Positions 14,801 to 27,915 of a DNA stretch of 64,000 nucleotides are shown piece after piece. Location: assembly GCA_031763025.1 (NCBI GenBank), contig JASSKH010000015.1:806001-870000 (forward strand), given 5' to 3'. Origin of the DNA: Macrocystis pyrifera. Its lineage: Eukaryota; Sar; Phaeophyceae; Laminariales; Laminariaceae. The translations under genes were made by a program, and so were the position numbers. Numbering within the stretch: position 1 is the stretch's first letter; every line of letters starts with the position of its first letter. The notes under the pieces were generated by a model. It was given only the letters and a program-made list of their open reading frames with translations. It searched no databases and was not told the origin of the DNA.

Positions 14801-16179
14801 GGGCACGCACTCTCATCTTTTTCATGTGAACAGGAGAGGGGGTGATTACAGTGGGTGTGTGTACTGTAATTGTTTTGTTGTATGTATGTGTAGCCCTCAA
14901 ATCCGTACCTCGAAGCAAGAGCGAAAGATGCACATCCAATCTAGAACTCCAGGCCATGCCTGTACGGTGACGTTAGGTCGCAAACGGAATGCATTAATGT
15001 ACAGGGGTAAACACAGAAACTCTGAATATGTTGCATTTTCTCGTTCCCTATCTTGCGGTCATAAATTGTCAAAGGATGACACACTTCGATTCCAGTCGTT
15101 TCGTACCTTAGTTGATGTATTGTCCCGGCCACGTTTCAATTCCTGCTAGTGTTGGGGGTAAGAGATGTACAAGTATCGAACTATGTGGCTGTGTTATGAG
15201 GCTTAGATTGGGTAGGCAATTGGTTAACCTTTTACCTTTAGCCCAACGGACTAAGACCGTAACAGCTGGACTATATTTCAGTTGTCGGTTGCCATTTTTT
15301 CAGACGACAATTAGGAGCGTAGTCCATGTTAAATCGTATACATACCGTATAGTTTGAGCCCCGCCTCCAAACGAGTTGTTCAATATTTTCCACGTCCGAT
15401 GTTATTTTCACCAACACTAACGCTTTTGCGCAATGGCCGGGGGTCTCCCGTTCTTCATCGGGACGGCCAGGAGCGATCGATTGGAACCAAGGAGCTTGTG
15501 TCGAGCTCACTCACTGTCCTTCGGGGAATCTCAAATGAAGGGGCTTTGAGAACAGCCAATTCCCTATATATATGGCGGCAAATGTTTTGCACACATTCCG
15601 CGGGACGTACAGTGTTCATCTCTCGGAAAAACCGGTCGGTTCAGCAATCGAACGAAATGGAGCTCAAGCCAGTGTGCGTATTCCTAAAGGAAGATGTTCT
15701 CAGCAAACATGATGGGCCCTGGTTTCCTCCCTACCCGGGAACATGATACGACTCGCTGTGGAAACAGAAACGACACCAGAGTCCGCCACCCGGTCTCCCA
15801 GGTGGACGTGCTCTGCCTCTGCTGTGAATATAACAAACATCTTCGTGCTTGTAGCTCAATCGAAGGCCTCAACTGATCTTAGAAAATCCGTCCCCCGTAC
15901 GGAGCGCCAGTCGTGGGACCTACCGGAGAGGTCGGTTTCATTATACGCAGAAAGCCCTTTGCGTAGAAAGCTCAAATCATCCACCCCGCACCTAAGTCAA
16001 TCCCAATCCCCTGGTCCCGCGAAAGTATGATATATTTTTCGTGACTGCCTTCCAGAGCTTTTGTACCGGGTTGTGAGGGTAGCGCGTCACAGCACGCACA
16101 GCATTCCACATGTCCGGCTTCGTGAAAATTCACACATATATCCAGGTTACTCGTCGTAAACGGATTATTTTGCGGACAC
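11803..16179. other. Anonymous sequence, no supported gene
   Basis: Only short, overlapping open frames are present, with no recognisable domain. A homopolymer-rich patch lies at about 12,843-12,870. I found no copy of the dispersed repeats described elsewhere in this window. Confidence 0.5.
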
Positions 16180-16480
16180 AAACGGGACGGTAATTCAACA
16201 CTGCGGGTATCTTTCAGCGGTAGGCGATTTTATGTGCGGGCGGTACCACGTTCGGCAGTTCCCGGTACTACCTAAATATTGCAGTTATTCTCCGGCGGTA
16301 ATGCAATAAGACGATAATACAACACGGTAAGAAGCCTGCGGTAGGTTTTACGGGGGTAACATACAGGTAAACGCCAACCTTCGCGGTATTTTCCGTTCCT
16401 TTTACGGGGGACCATATTAACGAGGACCTACGGTACACACAAACACCTATATATTTCACTGTTTTTTCTAACAATATTTA
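16180..16480. repeat. Diverged dispersed repeat (family F), copy 1
   Basis: The stretch shares words with two other places. The words ttcccggtactacc and gcggtaat recur near 21,796-21,870, and the block around ggtacacacaaa followed by an AT-rich tail (16,432-16,480) recurs at about 38,607-38,650, including the preceding accat..taa..ggacct pattern. Homology is patchy, so the element is old and its borders are uncertain. Confidence 0.5.
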
Positions 16481-16899
16481 GTCCTATCCAGTATAGTCCC
16501 CCGTAATAGCTACATTTGCTTGGCGCCCCGAACAAACGGCAAACCGCTTTTCCGACAGTGTGAACCTTGTATATACATGTACATTTCGAACGGGTGGTTT
16601 CGTGATTTCAATCAAGATCGATCACGAAGAGAGAAACCCAACATTCAAAAGTCAGATCTGTGATCATCACCCATAATGTCGATTAAATAAATGTAAAAAT
16701 ACTCGGAGTATAAATGATAATATATATATATATTAAACGACGTCATGCAAAGGAAACGATAAGAGAGCCAGAGTACGCTGAAACAAAACCAATCGCCATT
16801 ACCGCAAGACCATGAAAACCTACAAACCCATGTAAAACGGCGACACACCCAGACCAGCAGGATTTCCCTGCATAAGGCAATTTATGATGGCGTCTACTT

Positions 16900-17945
16900 T
16901 ATAAGCTAAGGTTAATCGACATGCTCGACGTCTCCTCCTTCGCAGCCCGGATTGTTGTGCACTCTAGGCTACCCAAGTCGAAACTAAGGTCAATCGCCTT
17001 GTTTGTTGCCTCCTCCTGTGCCGCCACCACTTGCTGTTCACTTGTGGTGGTTATAGGCCGTGCCTGCGCGACAGCCGCGTCCAACTCGTGAACCTCGTCA
17101 ACCACAAGCTGGTTCAACCGAATGAAAATGATGCTCTTGACCCTCCGAGCAAGCATGTTGCAGCGCAGGTTTCCAATGAGGTGGGCGAGCCCTGTACGCT
17201 TGCGCTTGGCATGACAACTGGTGGCCTCGATCCCGAAGGTACAACCGAGTGGTCAACAATAGGTATTGCATGTCGAGCCCAGATGTGACCTTGCCAGTTG
17301 TCGGGCATAGGCTCTCAGTTACTCTCCGATCCGATAACCCCAGACCTTACAGAACCATTTTTGGCGACCCTTTCCTTGTCCGACAAGTATGGCAACCCCT
17401 CTCGCTCGATAAGTACGCACCGGCCCGTGTCAGGAATCACGTACAACTGACACCACCTCCACCACACTGCCTTCCGCCACACTTGCAATGAGCCGTCCCT
17501 CGTGTCTTGAGAGCAGCATCTTTTTCATCAGAGCAGACTCAGCGGGTTCGACGTCGACCATTGGCGCCGGGACAGGCGCGGACAGCTGAAGATCCGGCCT
17601 TTTCTCAGCCATAACCGCCTTCAAGCTCGATTACGCGCATAGACGCCCCACCGTCTGCAACACCTTTTGCGCCCTCTTTTATTCCGTCACATCCAGCAGC
17701 AATTCTCGCGCGTCCTGCGCCTCCAGGATACGGTCAGCAACCTGGGTCCGTTTCACGGGCTGCCGACCGGCGGGGACATGCATGACGGTGGCCTTCCGCA
17801 TATGGACTTGGCCGGAGTCTGATTTCAACGTCACTATCACCTCCTGCACGATGAAAATCGCCTGGCAGACGTGCGTGTCCCCGGTCCCTTCCATCCGCTC
17901 CTTGCATACGCCCCTTGCATAGAAATTGTGGTCTCAGGGACATCG
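16900..17945 (-). pseudogene. Possible decayed coding relic of unknown family
   Basis: Three minus-strand open stretches follow one another (17,894-17,679, 17,624-17,430 and 17,156-16,899), separated by stops and frame changes. Their translations look protein-like, with runs such as KATVMHVPAGRQPVKRTQV and acidic helix-like segments, and the region is more GC-rich than its surroundings. I cannot assign a family. A retrotransposon gag or protease-proximal relic is one possibility, but no zinc knuckle or DTG/DSG motif is visible. It is equally possible that the frames are open by composition alone. Confidence 0.25.
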
Positions 17946-20900
17946 CCCAGGAGACCGGACACCTCGTTGGTGATGGTCCGTTCGCGTGGTGTCAGCCTCC
18001 TCGGGTGTAGGGGTTGTTGACGAAACTACTCGCTAGTGACTTTTTTCAAGGCCCAAAGCCGTATCCATCATCTTTGTTCTTCTGGTTCTCTTCATTGTGG
18101 AGACATGTTCAGCACGAGGGGAAATCGTGGGGCGTGGGGTGGGGGCCCGCGGGGCGTAGGGCGTAGGTGTCGATTCATGATTGATTCTGTTTGGATGACT
18201 TATTGGCACCATGTATGTTGTTTTGTTCTTATTTTCTATGCGATGGTGCTCGAATGAGGACAAAAAGTCACCAAGCACGAGCAGTCTTCAGAACAGAGAC
18301 GTCGGAGACACGCAAAGATGTTTATATCTTGAAATTCCGAAGTCTCGAAAACAGGAATCACCGAAAACCGAAAAACACAACACCTAATTTTGTGAACAAC
18401 AGCGATTGAAAAAATATAACGAGGCAATAAACGTTTACAAAATGTGCTTCGTTATACCTATAGTATGCCGATGGAAGAGCGAGGTCAAACCGTTTTCTTT
18501 CCAACCGATTGCTCAAAGAACAGCCGAATATATGCTCGTACCGCCGCTGTGGGAAAAAAGGGGAGAAGGTCTAATTTTGTTTTTTTTTAATGTTAAGGCT
18601 CCAGACGGAACTATTTGTTTTTTCTTGTCGCAAATTGTCAACACGCTGATAAAAATCCGCTCGTGCGAGGATAGACGCTCGATCTCGACATAGACTCAGC
18701 CCAGGGCCAGCCCGCTAAGTGACGGAAAGGGCCAACAAGTGTAGATGACGGCCTCGAAGATATCAGGTGGATTCATGGTCTAGGTGCCGACAGCGTGCTA
18801 CTGTATCTTGCCAAACCTGAATAAAACCCGTTTTGTGCCATTCGAGGCGGATCGAGGAATTTCGTCATGTATTTTGTACACACCAGTGGCCAATTTTTTG
18901 CTTTATTATACTCCTGGCCAGCGCCCGCCACATGTGACTGGCCATTGTTTGGAGACGGTGAGTCTAGAGTGGGTCCGAGCCCCGAACAAGCGCACTCCGT
19001 TCAGAATTCATGACATAGTCTTTTTTTGGTCGATCGGTGCCTATCGAGGACTCGGAATCTCGCCGCTTCGACGAACAAAACACCCGCCCAAGTTTTTCTG
19101 AAGCCGATCTTGGCCCAACATAGGCGCCAGAACTCTATTTTTGGGCTTTTCCAAAAGTTTGTAACATTCCGTTTATAGAAACTTGCTCATAGCAAGTTGT
19201 ACCGAAACAATTCTGACGGGCATCTTTAGCATTCAACCTTTTTATGGGAACTTCACGTTTCCATTGGCGTATCTTAAACGCGTAAAAATATTTAAGGTCC
19301 AACACGTACTTCGTGTGTACATCTTCAACAGAAATGAGCACCAGAGACAACACAACGAGAACCAGATATTTTTTAATATTCAAGCGCACAAACACGACAA
19401 AAAATAACCTCGTTTCGTTTCGCCTGATGTAATCGTCGATAGGGTGGAAGCCGTCCTCCAGCGCCCGAAGTTGCTTCGACTCGTCGTTGCCAGCTCGTGG
19501 AGGGGCTAAAGGTACCGACACAAGCTGCCAGCTGTCATTTCAAGTGGGCCATCGGTTGTTTCTGGGCCCATTAGCCGCAATGCCCGTAGCCCACAAAGGA
19601 GTTGAAGCGGTAGCAGTTGCCCTAGATGAAATGGACGCCAAACGCAGCACACGCGTTCCGAATGTTTGGCCCTTGAGACCCCAAACGAGAGCCAGACGTC
19701 CATAGGCTCCACGGCCTCCCCATGACATCGGCAAAGTACTCTGGAGTGAGCTGCGAACTGGGAGATATGAGCCAACGGTTAGAACGCGTTAAAATCATCT
19801 AATATGTTGAAATAAAAACCGGCATCAACAAAAAAACCGACAATACGTACCACTGGGTACATTTGAGTTTTGAACTCATTTGTTCGAAACAGCAAAATAA
19901 TAACAAAACCTTGAAAAAAACTATTTAGGAGAAAACAATAAAACATAACCAAAAGATATCAATATCCAGCTTTACAACCCAAACAGTGAAACAATGATTT
20001 ATACAATAAAGCAATATACCAACACTGCAGGGACAGTGACCAAGAAAAAAATCCGAGCCCCTTCGATCAATGGTCGGATGTGATCGGCAGTATTGGTCCC
20101 GAGCAACGTTCGTGTCGCAGGCACGACGCGGGTAACCTCCGTTCTACCCTTCGCCGCGTACACAGAATAGGTGATGCACTCTTCGCCGGCGGCGATCGTT
20201 CACCTAGCTGGGCACCAAGATAACTCTCCCTGAACGACCGCAAGTCGTGCGGGACGCTTGTTCTCATTTTGTGAGATAGGGCATCCATTGGTTTGCTTAA
20301 GGTGCTCGGCGACGCTGTGCTGTTCACGTACTTGGTGGAGAGAGCGCCCACGAAGAGCGTAAAGCCATCGCCGCACTGCATCTGCTGCTGCCGCAGGTTG
20401 GTGCAGCACCAGGTGGCAGTTTCTCGTACATATTCCGTTCTAAGTAGTTCCTGAGCGAGCATGAGCTTGATGCATTTGCAGATGAGCCTGCAAATGAATG
20501 TGCCACTGTGTTAAAAGTTGAAGTAAAATCTAATAACACGAACCAAAAAACTAAAAAATGAGGAAGATGATGACGTCCCGTTCAACTTTGTGTTGTGTAT
20601 TGTCCAGTTGCAAATTGGGCAACGTGCCAGGTAAAAAAAAGAAAATACACTGTGAGCATACCTGATACGACGATGAGACTATACTAACAATGTTCCTTTG
20701 TCAATCTTCAACTGACCCAACAAAAAGAGAAAAATGAAGAAGAAATACAAATGCACGTGGTTTGTCTCACGTAGGAGAACCCGAGAACGCGGGAAGAGAC
20801 GGAATGTTTATTTGTTCGTGTTCCATTATCAGTGATGAGGTACTACGCAAACTACTCAACGATTGCTTTTAGAACGGGCGGCTTTCCTCTACTCCGATCT

Positions 20901-21559
20901 GCGTAGTGCCTTCCTGATCCTGATGTCCATCACCGCGTCGGCCTGAGCAGTTTCGAAGTGCCTGACCAAGCCCGATGTATATGTCCCTCTCTTCTTGCCG
21001 TCTGATGGTGTCCAGCTCAGGAGGTGGTTGCCGGTTGTCCTATTACCCGTCTTGAAAAAAACACAGAACGTTCTCGTTGTTCGTTGATGGGGTAAATCAA
21101 CTCACAAGCTTCCAACTCCAAGCTATCATCTTCTTTTTGCCATATTGAGGCTCTGCGAGAGAGACTGTCACGAGTTTGCTGCGGCCAGCGGCAGCCAGCG
21201 TCGACCTTGGTTTCAGTTTCGCGTGGTGTTTGCAACACCATCATTAGCAACCATCGAGTCACTCGCATCCAGCTTATATCTCGTATCCACCGCATGGATC
21301 TCAAGCAAGCGTCGACAAGGCGGACGGAAGAGCCTGTACGTAAACAAACGTGCGTATTTTTCTGCTGGACTACAAACGCTGGGCAAGTGTGCGCGTCTAC
21401 ACATTAATGAGGAGAGCTTTTACGCGAAAAAAAGCACAACGTAATCAAATAATGCCAAGGAAACAGATGTAAGAAATATGTAAAATATGTAAAGCGTTGT
21501 GGCGGGCTTCAACTCTACTTCTTCGAAACCAGAGCGGTATACGCGTCTATCCTGTAACC
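17946..21559. other. Anonymous sequence, no supported gene
   Basis: Open frames are short and mutually overlapping. The stretch 19,790-20,060 is A-rich and almost free of open frames on the plus strand. The minus-strand frame at 20,067-20,462 (131 codons) has no recognisable motif. Confidence 0.5.
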
Positions 21560-21870
21560 GATTGGACCAGTCGTGGTTGTACTGTTTGGGCGGTAATATC
21601 TTGTGGCGGTAACTGTTTCGCGGTGCGTCCTTTTAGCGGTTATTAGTTAACGGTAACACGATCTGGCGATAATCTTTTGTCGGCCCCGCTACCAAACAAA
21701 CGGCGGTAACAGTTTGGCGGTAATGCAGTATGGTGGTGATGAAATATAGCAGTATTTTATCGGCGTTGAGCCGTTTCTCGGTTTTTGCGGTACAGGCTTC
21801 GGCGGTTCCCGGTACTACCACAATGTGCCGATAATTGCCGCCAGTACCGGGATCGCCCACCCAAGCGGTA
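21560..21870. repeat. Cluster of GCGGTAA words (family F), copy 2
   Basis: The seven-base word gcggtaa occurs about five times within 300 bp (near 21,590, 21,605, 21,693, 21,718 and 21,865), with several one-base variants between. The neighbouring words ttcccggtactacc match the repeat at 16,255-16,275. It is either a very diverged minisatellite or a motif-rich part of a dispersed repeat. Confidence 0.45.
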
Positions 21871-24379
21871 ATTTCACTTCGACAAATTCCCGATACAGAC
21901 GTCCATATTATTGTGCCATCGTACCTAAGGCTGCATGGAAATATTTGCGTGTTTCGTTCCTTCTTTGGATTGCGATGCCATCTATTTGTACGGCCATCAT
22001 CAGTTCTACCTGGCTGTCCGCAAACATGCGGGAACACATGGATTAGCCCCACACTGCTCCACATGGTACCTTACCACGGTATCTACCAATACACCGGCCA
22101 AACAGGCGTCCACTCTGCTATAGACCGTCGTGTATTCGGTTGAGGGGAGCGATTGTTCTTGACAGGTCGCGACACCCACAAGGTAATTTCATGGATGTTC
22201 CGGCGTTTCTCGCGAACAAAAAACCTGCGCGAGGTCTCTTTGGAAACGCTTCGAATCAGGTTGATTGGGAACAGCAGCCTTAATTTCAACTGGCGGTGAC
22301 AAGAGAGGTGGTTAAAGCGTTTGAAGCTAGCATTTTTCCAACACGCCACTGAAATGCTTTGGCACAAGTCTATGCTCTGTCTTTCACGATCAAGGCGTCC
22401 TTTTTCGTCTTTGAGGTAAGCGCCCACCACGCGAAGAACCCTGTCAGGACTCCACGGCCGTTTAAGGAACACACTTCTTAGAAATTGAGTGGCTTATCCC
22501 CACAACGCAATTGCAGTTCCAACAGGATTAAAGTGTCCATTCCTTGTGGTGGTGTCTCGGTCCAACTCAGTCTTCATGCTTTTCGCGACACCGTCTTGTA
22601 TTCTTGATATTCTACATCAGCTACCGGGTCGACATGAGCAAGCCCCCCTGGCTACCCGTTTCTGCTCTATCTAGGCTAAGTCTTGTGGAAAGATTCATTT
22701 TGTGATAACATGCTGTGAACTGTGTGGAGTTCGTGCAGGGTTGATGTTTTAACTCCAACATTCAACAATCACTACCTCCAGCTATCCTCGAAACAGTTTT
22801 GTAACCGGTATGTAGGTCAACAGTCGCGCTCCCGGGTTTTTTTTAGTAAGCTCTCTGTTTCTGTTGATTAATTCCCTCGACTAGGTGGTACAATGTTGCG
22901 GTACAATTTACTCGACATTGATACTTGTTTCCCCCCAGAGCGTATGCCCCCCTACAAATATAGCCGATCCCCACCAAGCCCGCGATCGAGGGCAACCTTC
23001 GAATGGATCGCATATTGGGGAAATACCAAGTTACGTAGTCAACTCATATTTTTTATTCCCTGTGTTATAAACCTCCACACCGATGCGATGTGTTATCGTT
23101 CTTCGCCGTACGTATGCCAGCCATGGGGGCGTCTGGTACCTCGGTTGTCAACCGCGCGTCAGAATCACCGCATACCACGTATGAACGCACACACCCCTCT
23201 TTGATGACACATCCCTGCAAGAATAATTCCGGGTAAATATTTCCAGTTTTAGTTCTGCGACCGTCACCTGTGACCGTGGACAACTTTAATATCACCCCCC
23301 CTTCGGAAGGGTGCCTGGAAACATTATCACTTCAACGTTTATCGCATGCGGTGGATAGACTGGTAGACGCCATTAATCCCCAACACCCTCCGTATTCGAT
23401 ACTGGTACCAGCGAGAGGTGACTGCTGCGCCCGATCACAGCGGGCCCATCGCGGAGCTTGCCGTTACCAACAGGGCCGACTGCTACGATATTGCGGTTAA
23501 GGGATGGTTGGTGCTACGTGTGGGCTGGATACAACGTTCCAGCTAAAAGTATCATCGGCCAGAGTTCGAGTGGGAACAGACCTCTTACGTGCAATCCTGG
23601 TTAGTTCCATCATGGGGTGTGGTGACGAAAACCTTCTCCCGTATAGCTGCAAGGCGGGTTGTTTTGCTGTCAACCCCTGGTGTCAATTCGGTTGTTGGAC
23701 TGATGCCCTACACAAATGCTTGGTAGTAGGATGAAATATACTATTGTTCAAACCACCAAGAGTCTCGTGGGATGGCCGCTGGGTCAATCTTGTGTGCATG
23801 CTCCCCCATCGTGGACCGAAGTAGGTACGTGTACGTGTGTTTCTTACTTGGTCCTTAAAGGTGATCATCAGCTATTTAACACCACACTTACGAGTCCACC
23901 CAGCTCACGTTCGTACATTATATACAAAATGGTAGTTGGGCGCTATGTGCGTACAACCTAGAGCGCGCCAGATATTTCGAGGGAACTACGACACAAAATA
24001 ATATCGAAATCACCACATATTCGAGTGGGACTCGTGCTGTGTTTGTGTGAACGACATGCAGTCCGACGTAGAGCTGGTTGCCAATGATTGCGCGTTCATC
24101 TCCGATGCCAGGCGCAGCCCGTAGATAAACACCATAAATTCCATTCTCAAAGGCCGTCAGTCGTGTAGTTCGTTTAGTTGAATCTTGTCCCGTATTTCGG
24201 CTGTTGTGTAGAACCCGACGGGTATCGCGCGGTTGAGATTGGGTATACATCGAATGCAGTCCGAGATAACAGGGATTATTCACAGGATTCCTACACGACG
24301 AAAAATGTGGTGTTGTCGTCAACGGAGCCCTGAAGTCTTGCACAAGCATGCGTCACGACCTATATATTCGCGGAACGTT
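21871..24379. other. Anonymous sequence, no supported gene
   Basis: No domain-bearing frame and no match to the repeat families of this window was found. The open frames at 21,633-22,064 and 22,083-22,472 (minus) have no recognisable motif. Confidence 0.5.
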
Positions 24380-24680
24380 TAGGGGCAATGGTATATACGA
24401 TTCGCTCGTCACCACAACCCTCCGCCATCGCTTGCTTTCTTGCTGATGTTGTGGTCTTCTCGTACCCGGTACGTTGGCATCTCATTTGTTTACCCGTTAC
24501 GGTATTCTGGTGCCCGGTACGTTGGCATTTCATTTGCTCCACCCGGTATTCACCGGTACGGTGGCATTTCGCTGGCTTTCTTGCTGTACTCATTGCTTTG
24601 TCTGCAAATTACAATAAATCAGAACGGACACTGGGTTGTACTGCTGTAGTTGGGTATAAAGAGGTATGGCACACACATAG
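24380..24680 (-). repeat. Dispersed repeat family D with internal short tandem, copy 1
   Basis: The reverse complement matches 43,110-43,370, sharing the block around tacaacccagtgtc, a gagta-rich segment and the ending tacgagaagacc. Internally the word ggtacgttggcat (or a variant) is repeated three times at about 48-bp spacing, so the open frame on the minus strand (24,360-24,593) merely spells a repeated KCQRTG-like peptide. A diverged piece may also be present at 31,220-31,300 (cccagtgtccgtgctgatt). Confidence 0.6.
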
Positions 24681-24709
24681 AAGAGTTACGTCCTCGTACG
24701 AATCATATC

Positions 24710-25514
24710 TGTGGGGTCTCCGTACAGTAAACATACAGTAGTATCATACAAAGGGTTCTACATCCGTACGATCGCACGGTGTTCCTGCTGATTATAAAGT
24801 TTGTTCTCTTAGTTCATATACTATAATATGGTATCTTCAGCATACCGAGCTGTGTCACACAGTCCCAGTTTACCCTTGGCAGATACCCCGTATACTTCTG
24901 TCCACTACGGCGCGGAAGTGAGCAATGATATAATTACTGATGTGCATGACCTACGATACTCTTGTACTTCTCAGCCTGCGGCCGAAGATTCAGTTGAAGC
25001 AATATTATCTGCTGTAGATTACGTAAAAATAATGTCAGCACAGAAACACAAAGATTATTTTTTTTAGGGTTCGACCTTCAATATACTTATGGCCGATCTG
25101 GGTCGTACCCTGAAAGTGTTTCGTTGGTTTTGATCATGGTTGGCCTATTCCTTTCATCTAAAGGCCCGCGTGGTCTATTTAGAGCATCGCTTCTGTTTTG
25201 AGCACATGGAACTCGAATCTCAAGATGGATGAGGCGGAGATTTATGCAATATACTGGTATACAGTAAAAAGGTGAGGAATCAACTGCTGAGATGGCCTAA
25301 CGAGGGTATAGGCGCAACGAAGGACTGAAGTATTTTCGCAACAAAACTCCAAGGCACATATCGCAGCGGGGAGGGGAATACAGAGCTTGCCCCGTGACCC
25401 CGGTTGTACATACGAAGGAGGGATAGAGAAAAAAGGGCGAAGATAGCAAACGGGATGTAAATCAACATCCTTGTATCGTACATACATAATTACGAAGTAA
25501 TAGTACATGGTATG

Positions 25515-25545
<31 letters not shown>

Positions 25546-26130
25546 GATCCTCCTTGGAGATCTGGGTAAAACAATCACCAAACGCGTACTAAGAAACACT
25601 GCATGGTAGGTGGACGTCGAGAGGCTTCAAGATCGGTTGGTTTGAAGAATACACTGCAACTGCTGTGTGAGGCCCCATACCTTATGTAAGTATCATCTGA
25701 TGATTGGGTTGTCCGAGAACGAATCTGGCCAGCAGTCAACGCTGTAACTCAGAGTGTGGGGTGTTCAAACACATACGTATGATATTCTCACACTACAGTA
25801 GTATAATATTTACTACTGTAGTACGTATTTCGTATGATGATCTCACACTATAGTATAATAACAGCTTAAACTCCTGAAATCCTGCCCGTGGTCACAAAAC
25901 AGGCTGTAAAAACTAACATGCATCTCGCTCGAGTGGAGAAAACAAACAAGTACGAAAGAGTGCCGTGCCGGTAGGTGAGAGGAACGATATTAATGGGCTA
26001 TCCGATATTGTATATACCATCCCGTATCAATTGCAAATAAATGACACCATGAACGTGTGTCCATGCTATTACATTTACACCCTAGAGCTAAAAACAAAAG
26101 GACAAAGGAAAACTACATAGCTGGTACGTA
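24710..26130 (+). repeat. Dispersed repeat family A, copy 1
   Basis: This non-coding unit has a second copy on the plus strand at 35,370-36,175 and an inverted copy at 49,370-50,250. Shared landmarks include gtggggtctcc at the left end, the block gcccgcgtggtc, the block gagggtataggcgcaa, and aaacactgcatggt near 25,600. It contains a long T run (25,518-25,545) that is absent or short in the other copies. No frame stays open across copies, so the unit is not coding. Ends are not sharply defined and I see no terminal inverted repeats. Confidence 0.8.
25792..25822. repeat. Perfect 12-bp inverted repeat (hairpin)
   Basis: Arms ACTACAGTAGTA (25,792-25,803) and TACTACTGTAGT (25,811-25,822) are exact complements around a 7-nt AT-only loop. 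The hairpin is flanked by near-identical direct repeats (cgtatgat..tctcacacta on each side, near 25,776 and 25,832). The related copy of repeat A at 35,880-35,915 has only one such flank and no hairpin, so it looks like a small insertion. Confidence 0.8.
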
Positions 26131-26582
26131 TTTGCGATGTGTCTGGACATAAGAGTGCTGAAAAGCCAATCATACGCTACATATTCAGCACAGCGCTTAC
26201 GATAGCTTACCAACAAGATCTGCAGGCTGCGTGGTACAGTAGATTAGTCTGTGCATGAACTATAATAGGGAAGAGTGTGAGCGTGGCATGTACACCCAGC
26301 ATAGAGCATAGAGCGGGCTAGAACTTTGGGAAAGAATATCAACCTTGATGTGGAAACAGGTGCTTGTTATACCGTGCCGAAAGGACCCCGGAGCGTTGGT
26401 TCCTATCATGAGTGCTTTGCCTGCAGGAATTGCGACTGCTCTCCCAGAACTGATACATGCATCCTAAGCGGTGGATTCGAGATACACCATGCCAACCAAA
26501 CTGAGCAGAGAAAACCTGGCCTTTTCCGCTAGGCAAAACCCTCGCCAGGACGCATACTTATTCGTTGCCTTACTCACTAACG

Positions 26583-26960
26583 CCGTGAACGGAAGGTCAA
26601 CCGATTTTGACGCTGTTTCAAGTATCTGACACGGTTCCCGATGTCGACAGGGCATCTTAGCCTTTTGAGTACTGCACTGCTGTACATGTGCCTAAGTTTG
26701 ACCCTAATTCCAAGTGTTTTGTCCGCGCAATGGAAGGGCAGTTCTAAAGGCCACATGTGCCCAATGCCCAAACTAGAGGTCCCCTGAATGTCAAAAACAA
26801 AGAGCTAACGGCGCGTGAGTTTGCGAACGCGAGCGTGTAGGTGTTGACCGTACCACGCATCTCTGTTTTATTTGCCCATATCCGAGTAGCGAGTGATCCG
26901 CCTGATCAGGGAGGATGCTAGAAGCGACATTAAATTGCGTGGCACCGAATCCCGAGAAAC
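26583..26960 (+). repeat. Dispersed repeat family B, copy 1
   Basis: The segment around gtcaaccgatttt, the words aaactagaggt and acggcgcgtg.gtttgcgaacg, and a pyrimidine/AT-rich end recur at 36,190-36,480 on the plus strand and, inverted, at 37,785-38,150. A and B lie in the same order here and at 35.4-36.5 kb, so they may be parts of one longer element whose middle is deleted in the second copy. No coding frame is conserved. Confidence 0.8.
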
Positions 26961-27678
26961 ATGTTGGGATCATACTGCTGCTCTCCAGGTGACTATCTTT
27001 GATCGCAACGATGGCACAATAACAGTAACAGTCGAATGAGAGGCAAGTCGACACAGAACCCCTGCTACGAGAGTGGTATAGCTGGATACGGTTAAGCATC
27101 TATTACGACCGACCAGGCTCCTTAACCCAATATCAGTAGGATACAGACCATCAGTGTTTTGCTGTACGTCTTCGTGATAATACCTAGGCTTTGGAGTTGT
27201 TCGCACAGATTCAGTTAATATGCAGATACTCGATGTCAGGCGCACAGGAGGTACATGATAAGGCGTACAGGTATCATAACGTTTGAATACCAACTAGAGG
27301 AAGGAACGAGTGCATGTGCAAGTCGCCACACCCACGCACATGTACACGTTTGTGAGACGCTAAACCGAGATGGAACGTAACGAGTTTTGGCATGATCTGC
27401 CCAACCATACAGGATAGATACTACTTGTCGCTCCAAGTGTAGTGGTCGAGTGTTGAAGGAACGAATCGACAGGTGTGATTGGAATGCCAGTAGGCGGTAG
27501 GCAGTTTCCGTTTCTGGGGGGGGTGTTTGTCTCCACCTTGCTACAACTACTTGCACAAAAACCGTTATACGAGAGGTACGATTTGGAAGTGGTTGTGGAC
27601 GAATGCCGTTTTAAGACGCATGGTTGATTTTAGCGTGAAAACGTCGCACGAGTGGACAGTGTCCGTGCTGGGGGGGTG
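26961..27678. other. Anonymous sequence
   Basis: No gene and no clear repeat could be recognised. The minus-strand frame at 27,236-27,556 has no motif. Confidence 0.4.
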
Positions 27679-27915
27679 GCGTAAACGTCAGTAACTTCAA
27701 AACACTTAATTAAGTCGGAATCAAATATTAACCTTGGCTAGTGCCAGTAAAAGTCGATATGGCGTGAGCGTCAGTACCTTGAAACGACTTAAGTCACTCG
27801 AATAATAACTTTGGCTAGTGTCAGCAAGTCGAAGCACGCGAAGTATGTTAACATCAGTATCTTCAAATGACTTACTCGGATCAGGTAACAACTTAGTGCC
27901 AAGGACGCGAAGTAT
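27679..27915. repeat. Diverged tandem repeat, about 83-bp unit x3
   Basis: Three consecutive blocks share the order: acgtcagta-like word, cttcaaa/cttgaaa, cttaa..tc, ttggctagtg-like word, then cgcgaagta. They begin near 27,679, 27,762 and 27,846. Divergence is substantial, so the array is old. Nothing else is recognisable as far as 28,905 except a weak repetition of catcgacacagtc near 28,368 and 28,427. Confidence 0.6.

Noticed and set aside
24360-24593. Minus-strand frame with repeated KCQRTG-like peptide
   Set aside because: It arises from a short non-coding tandem inside repeat family D and is not open in the copy at 43.2 kb.
25065-25080. B-box-like agggttcgacc as a tRNA gene
   Set aside because: There is no matching A box, acceptor or D-arm around it, and it is part of dispersed repeat A.
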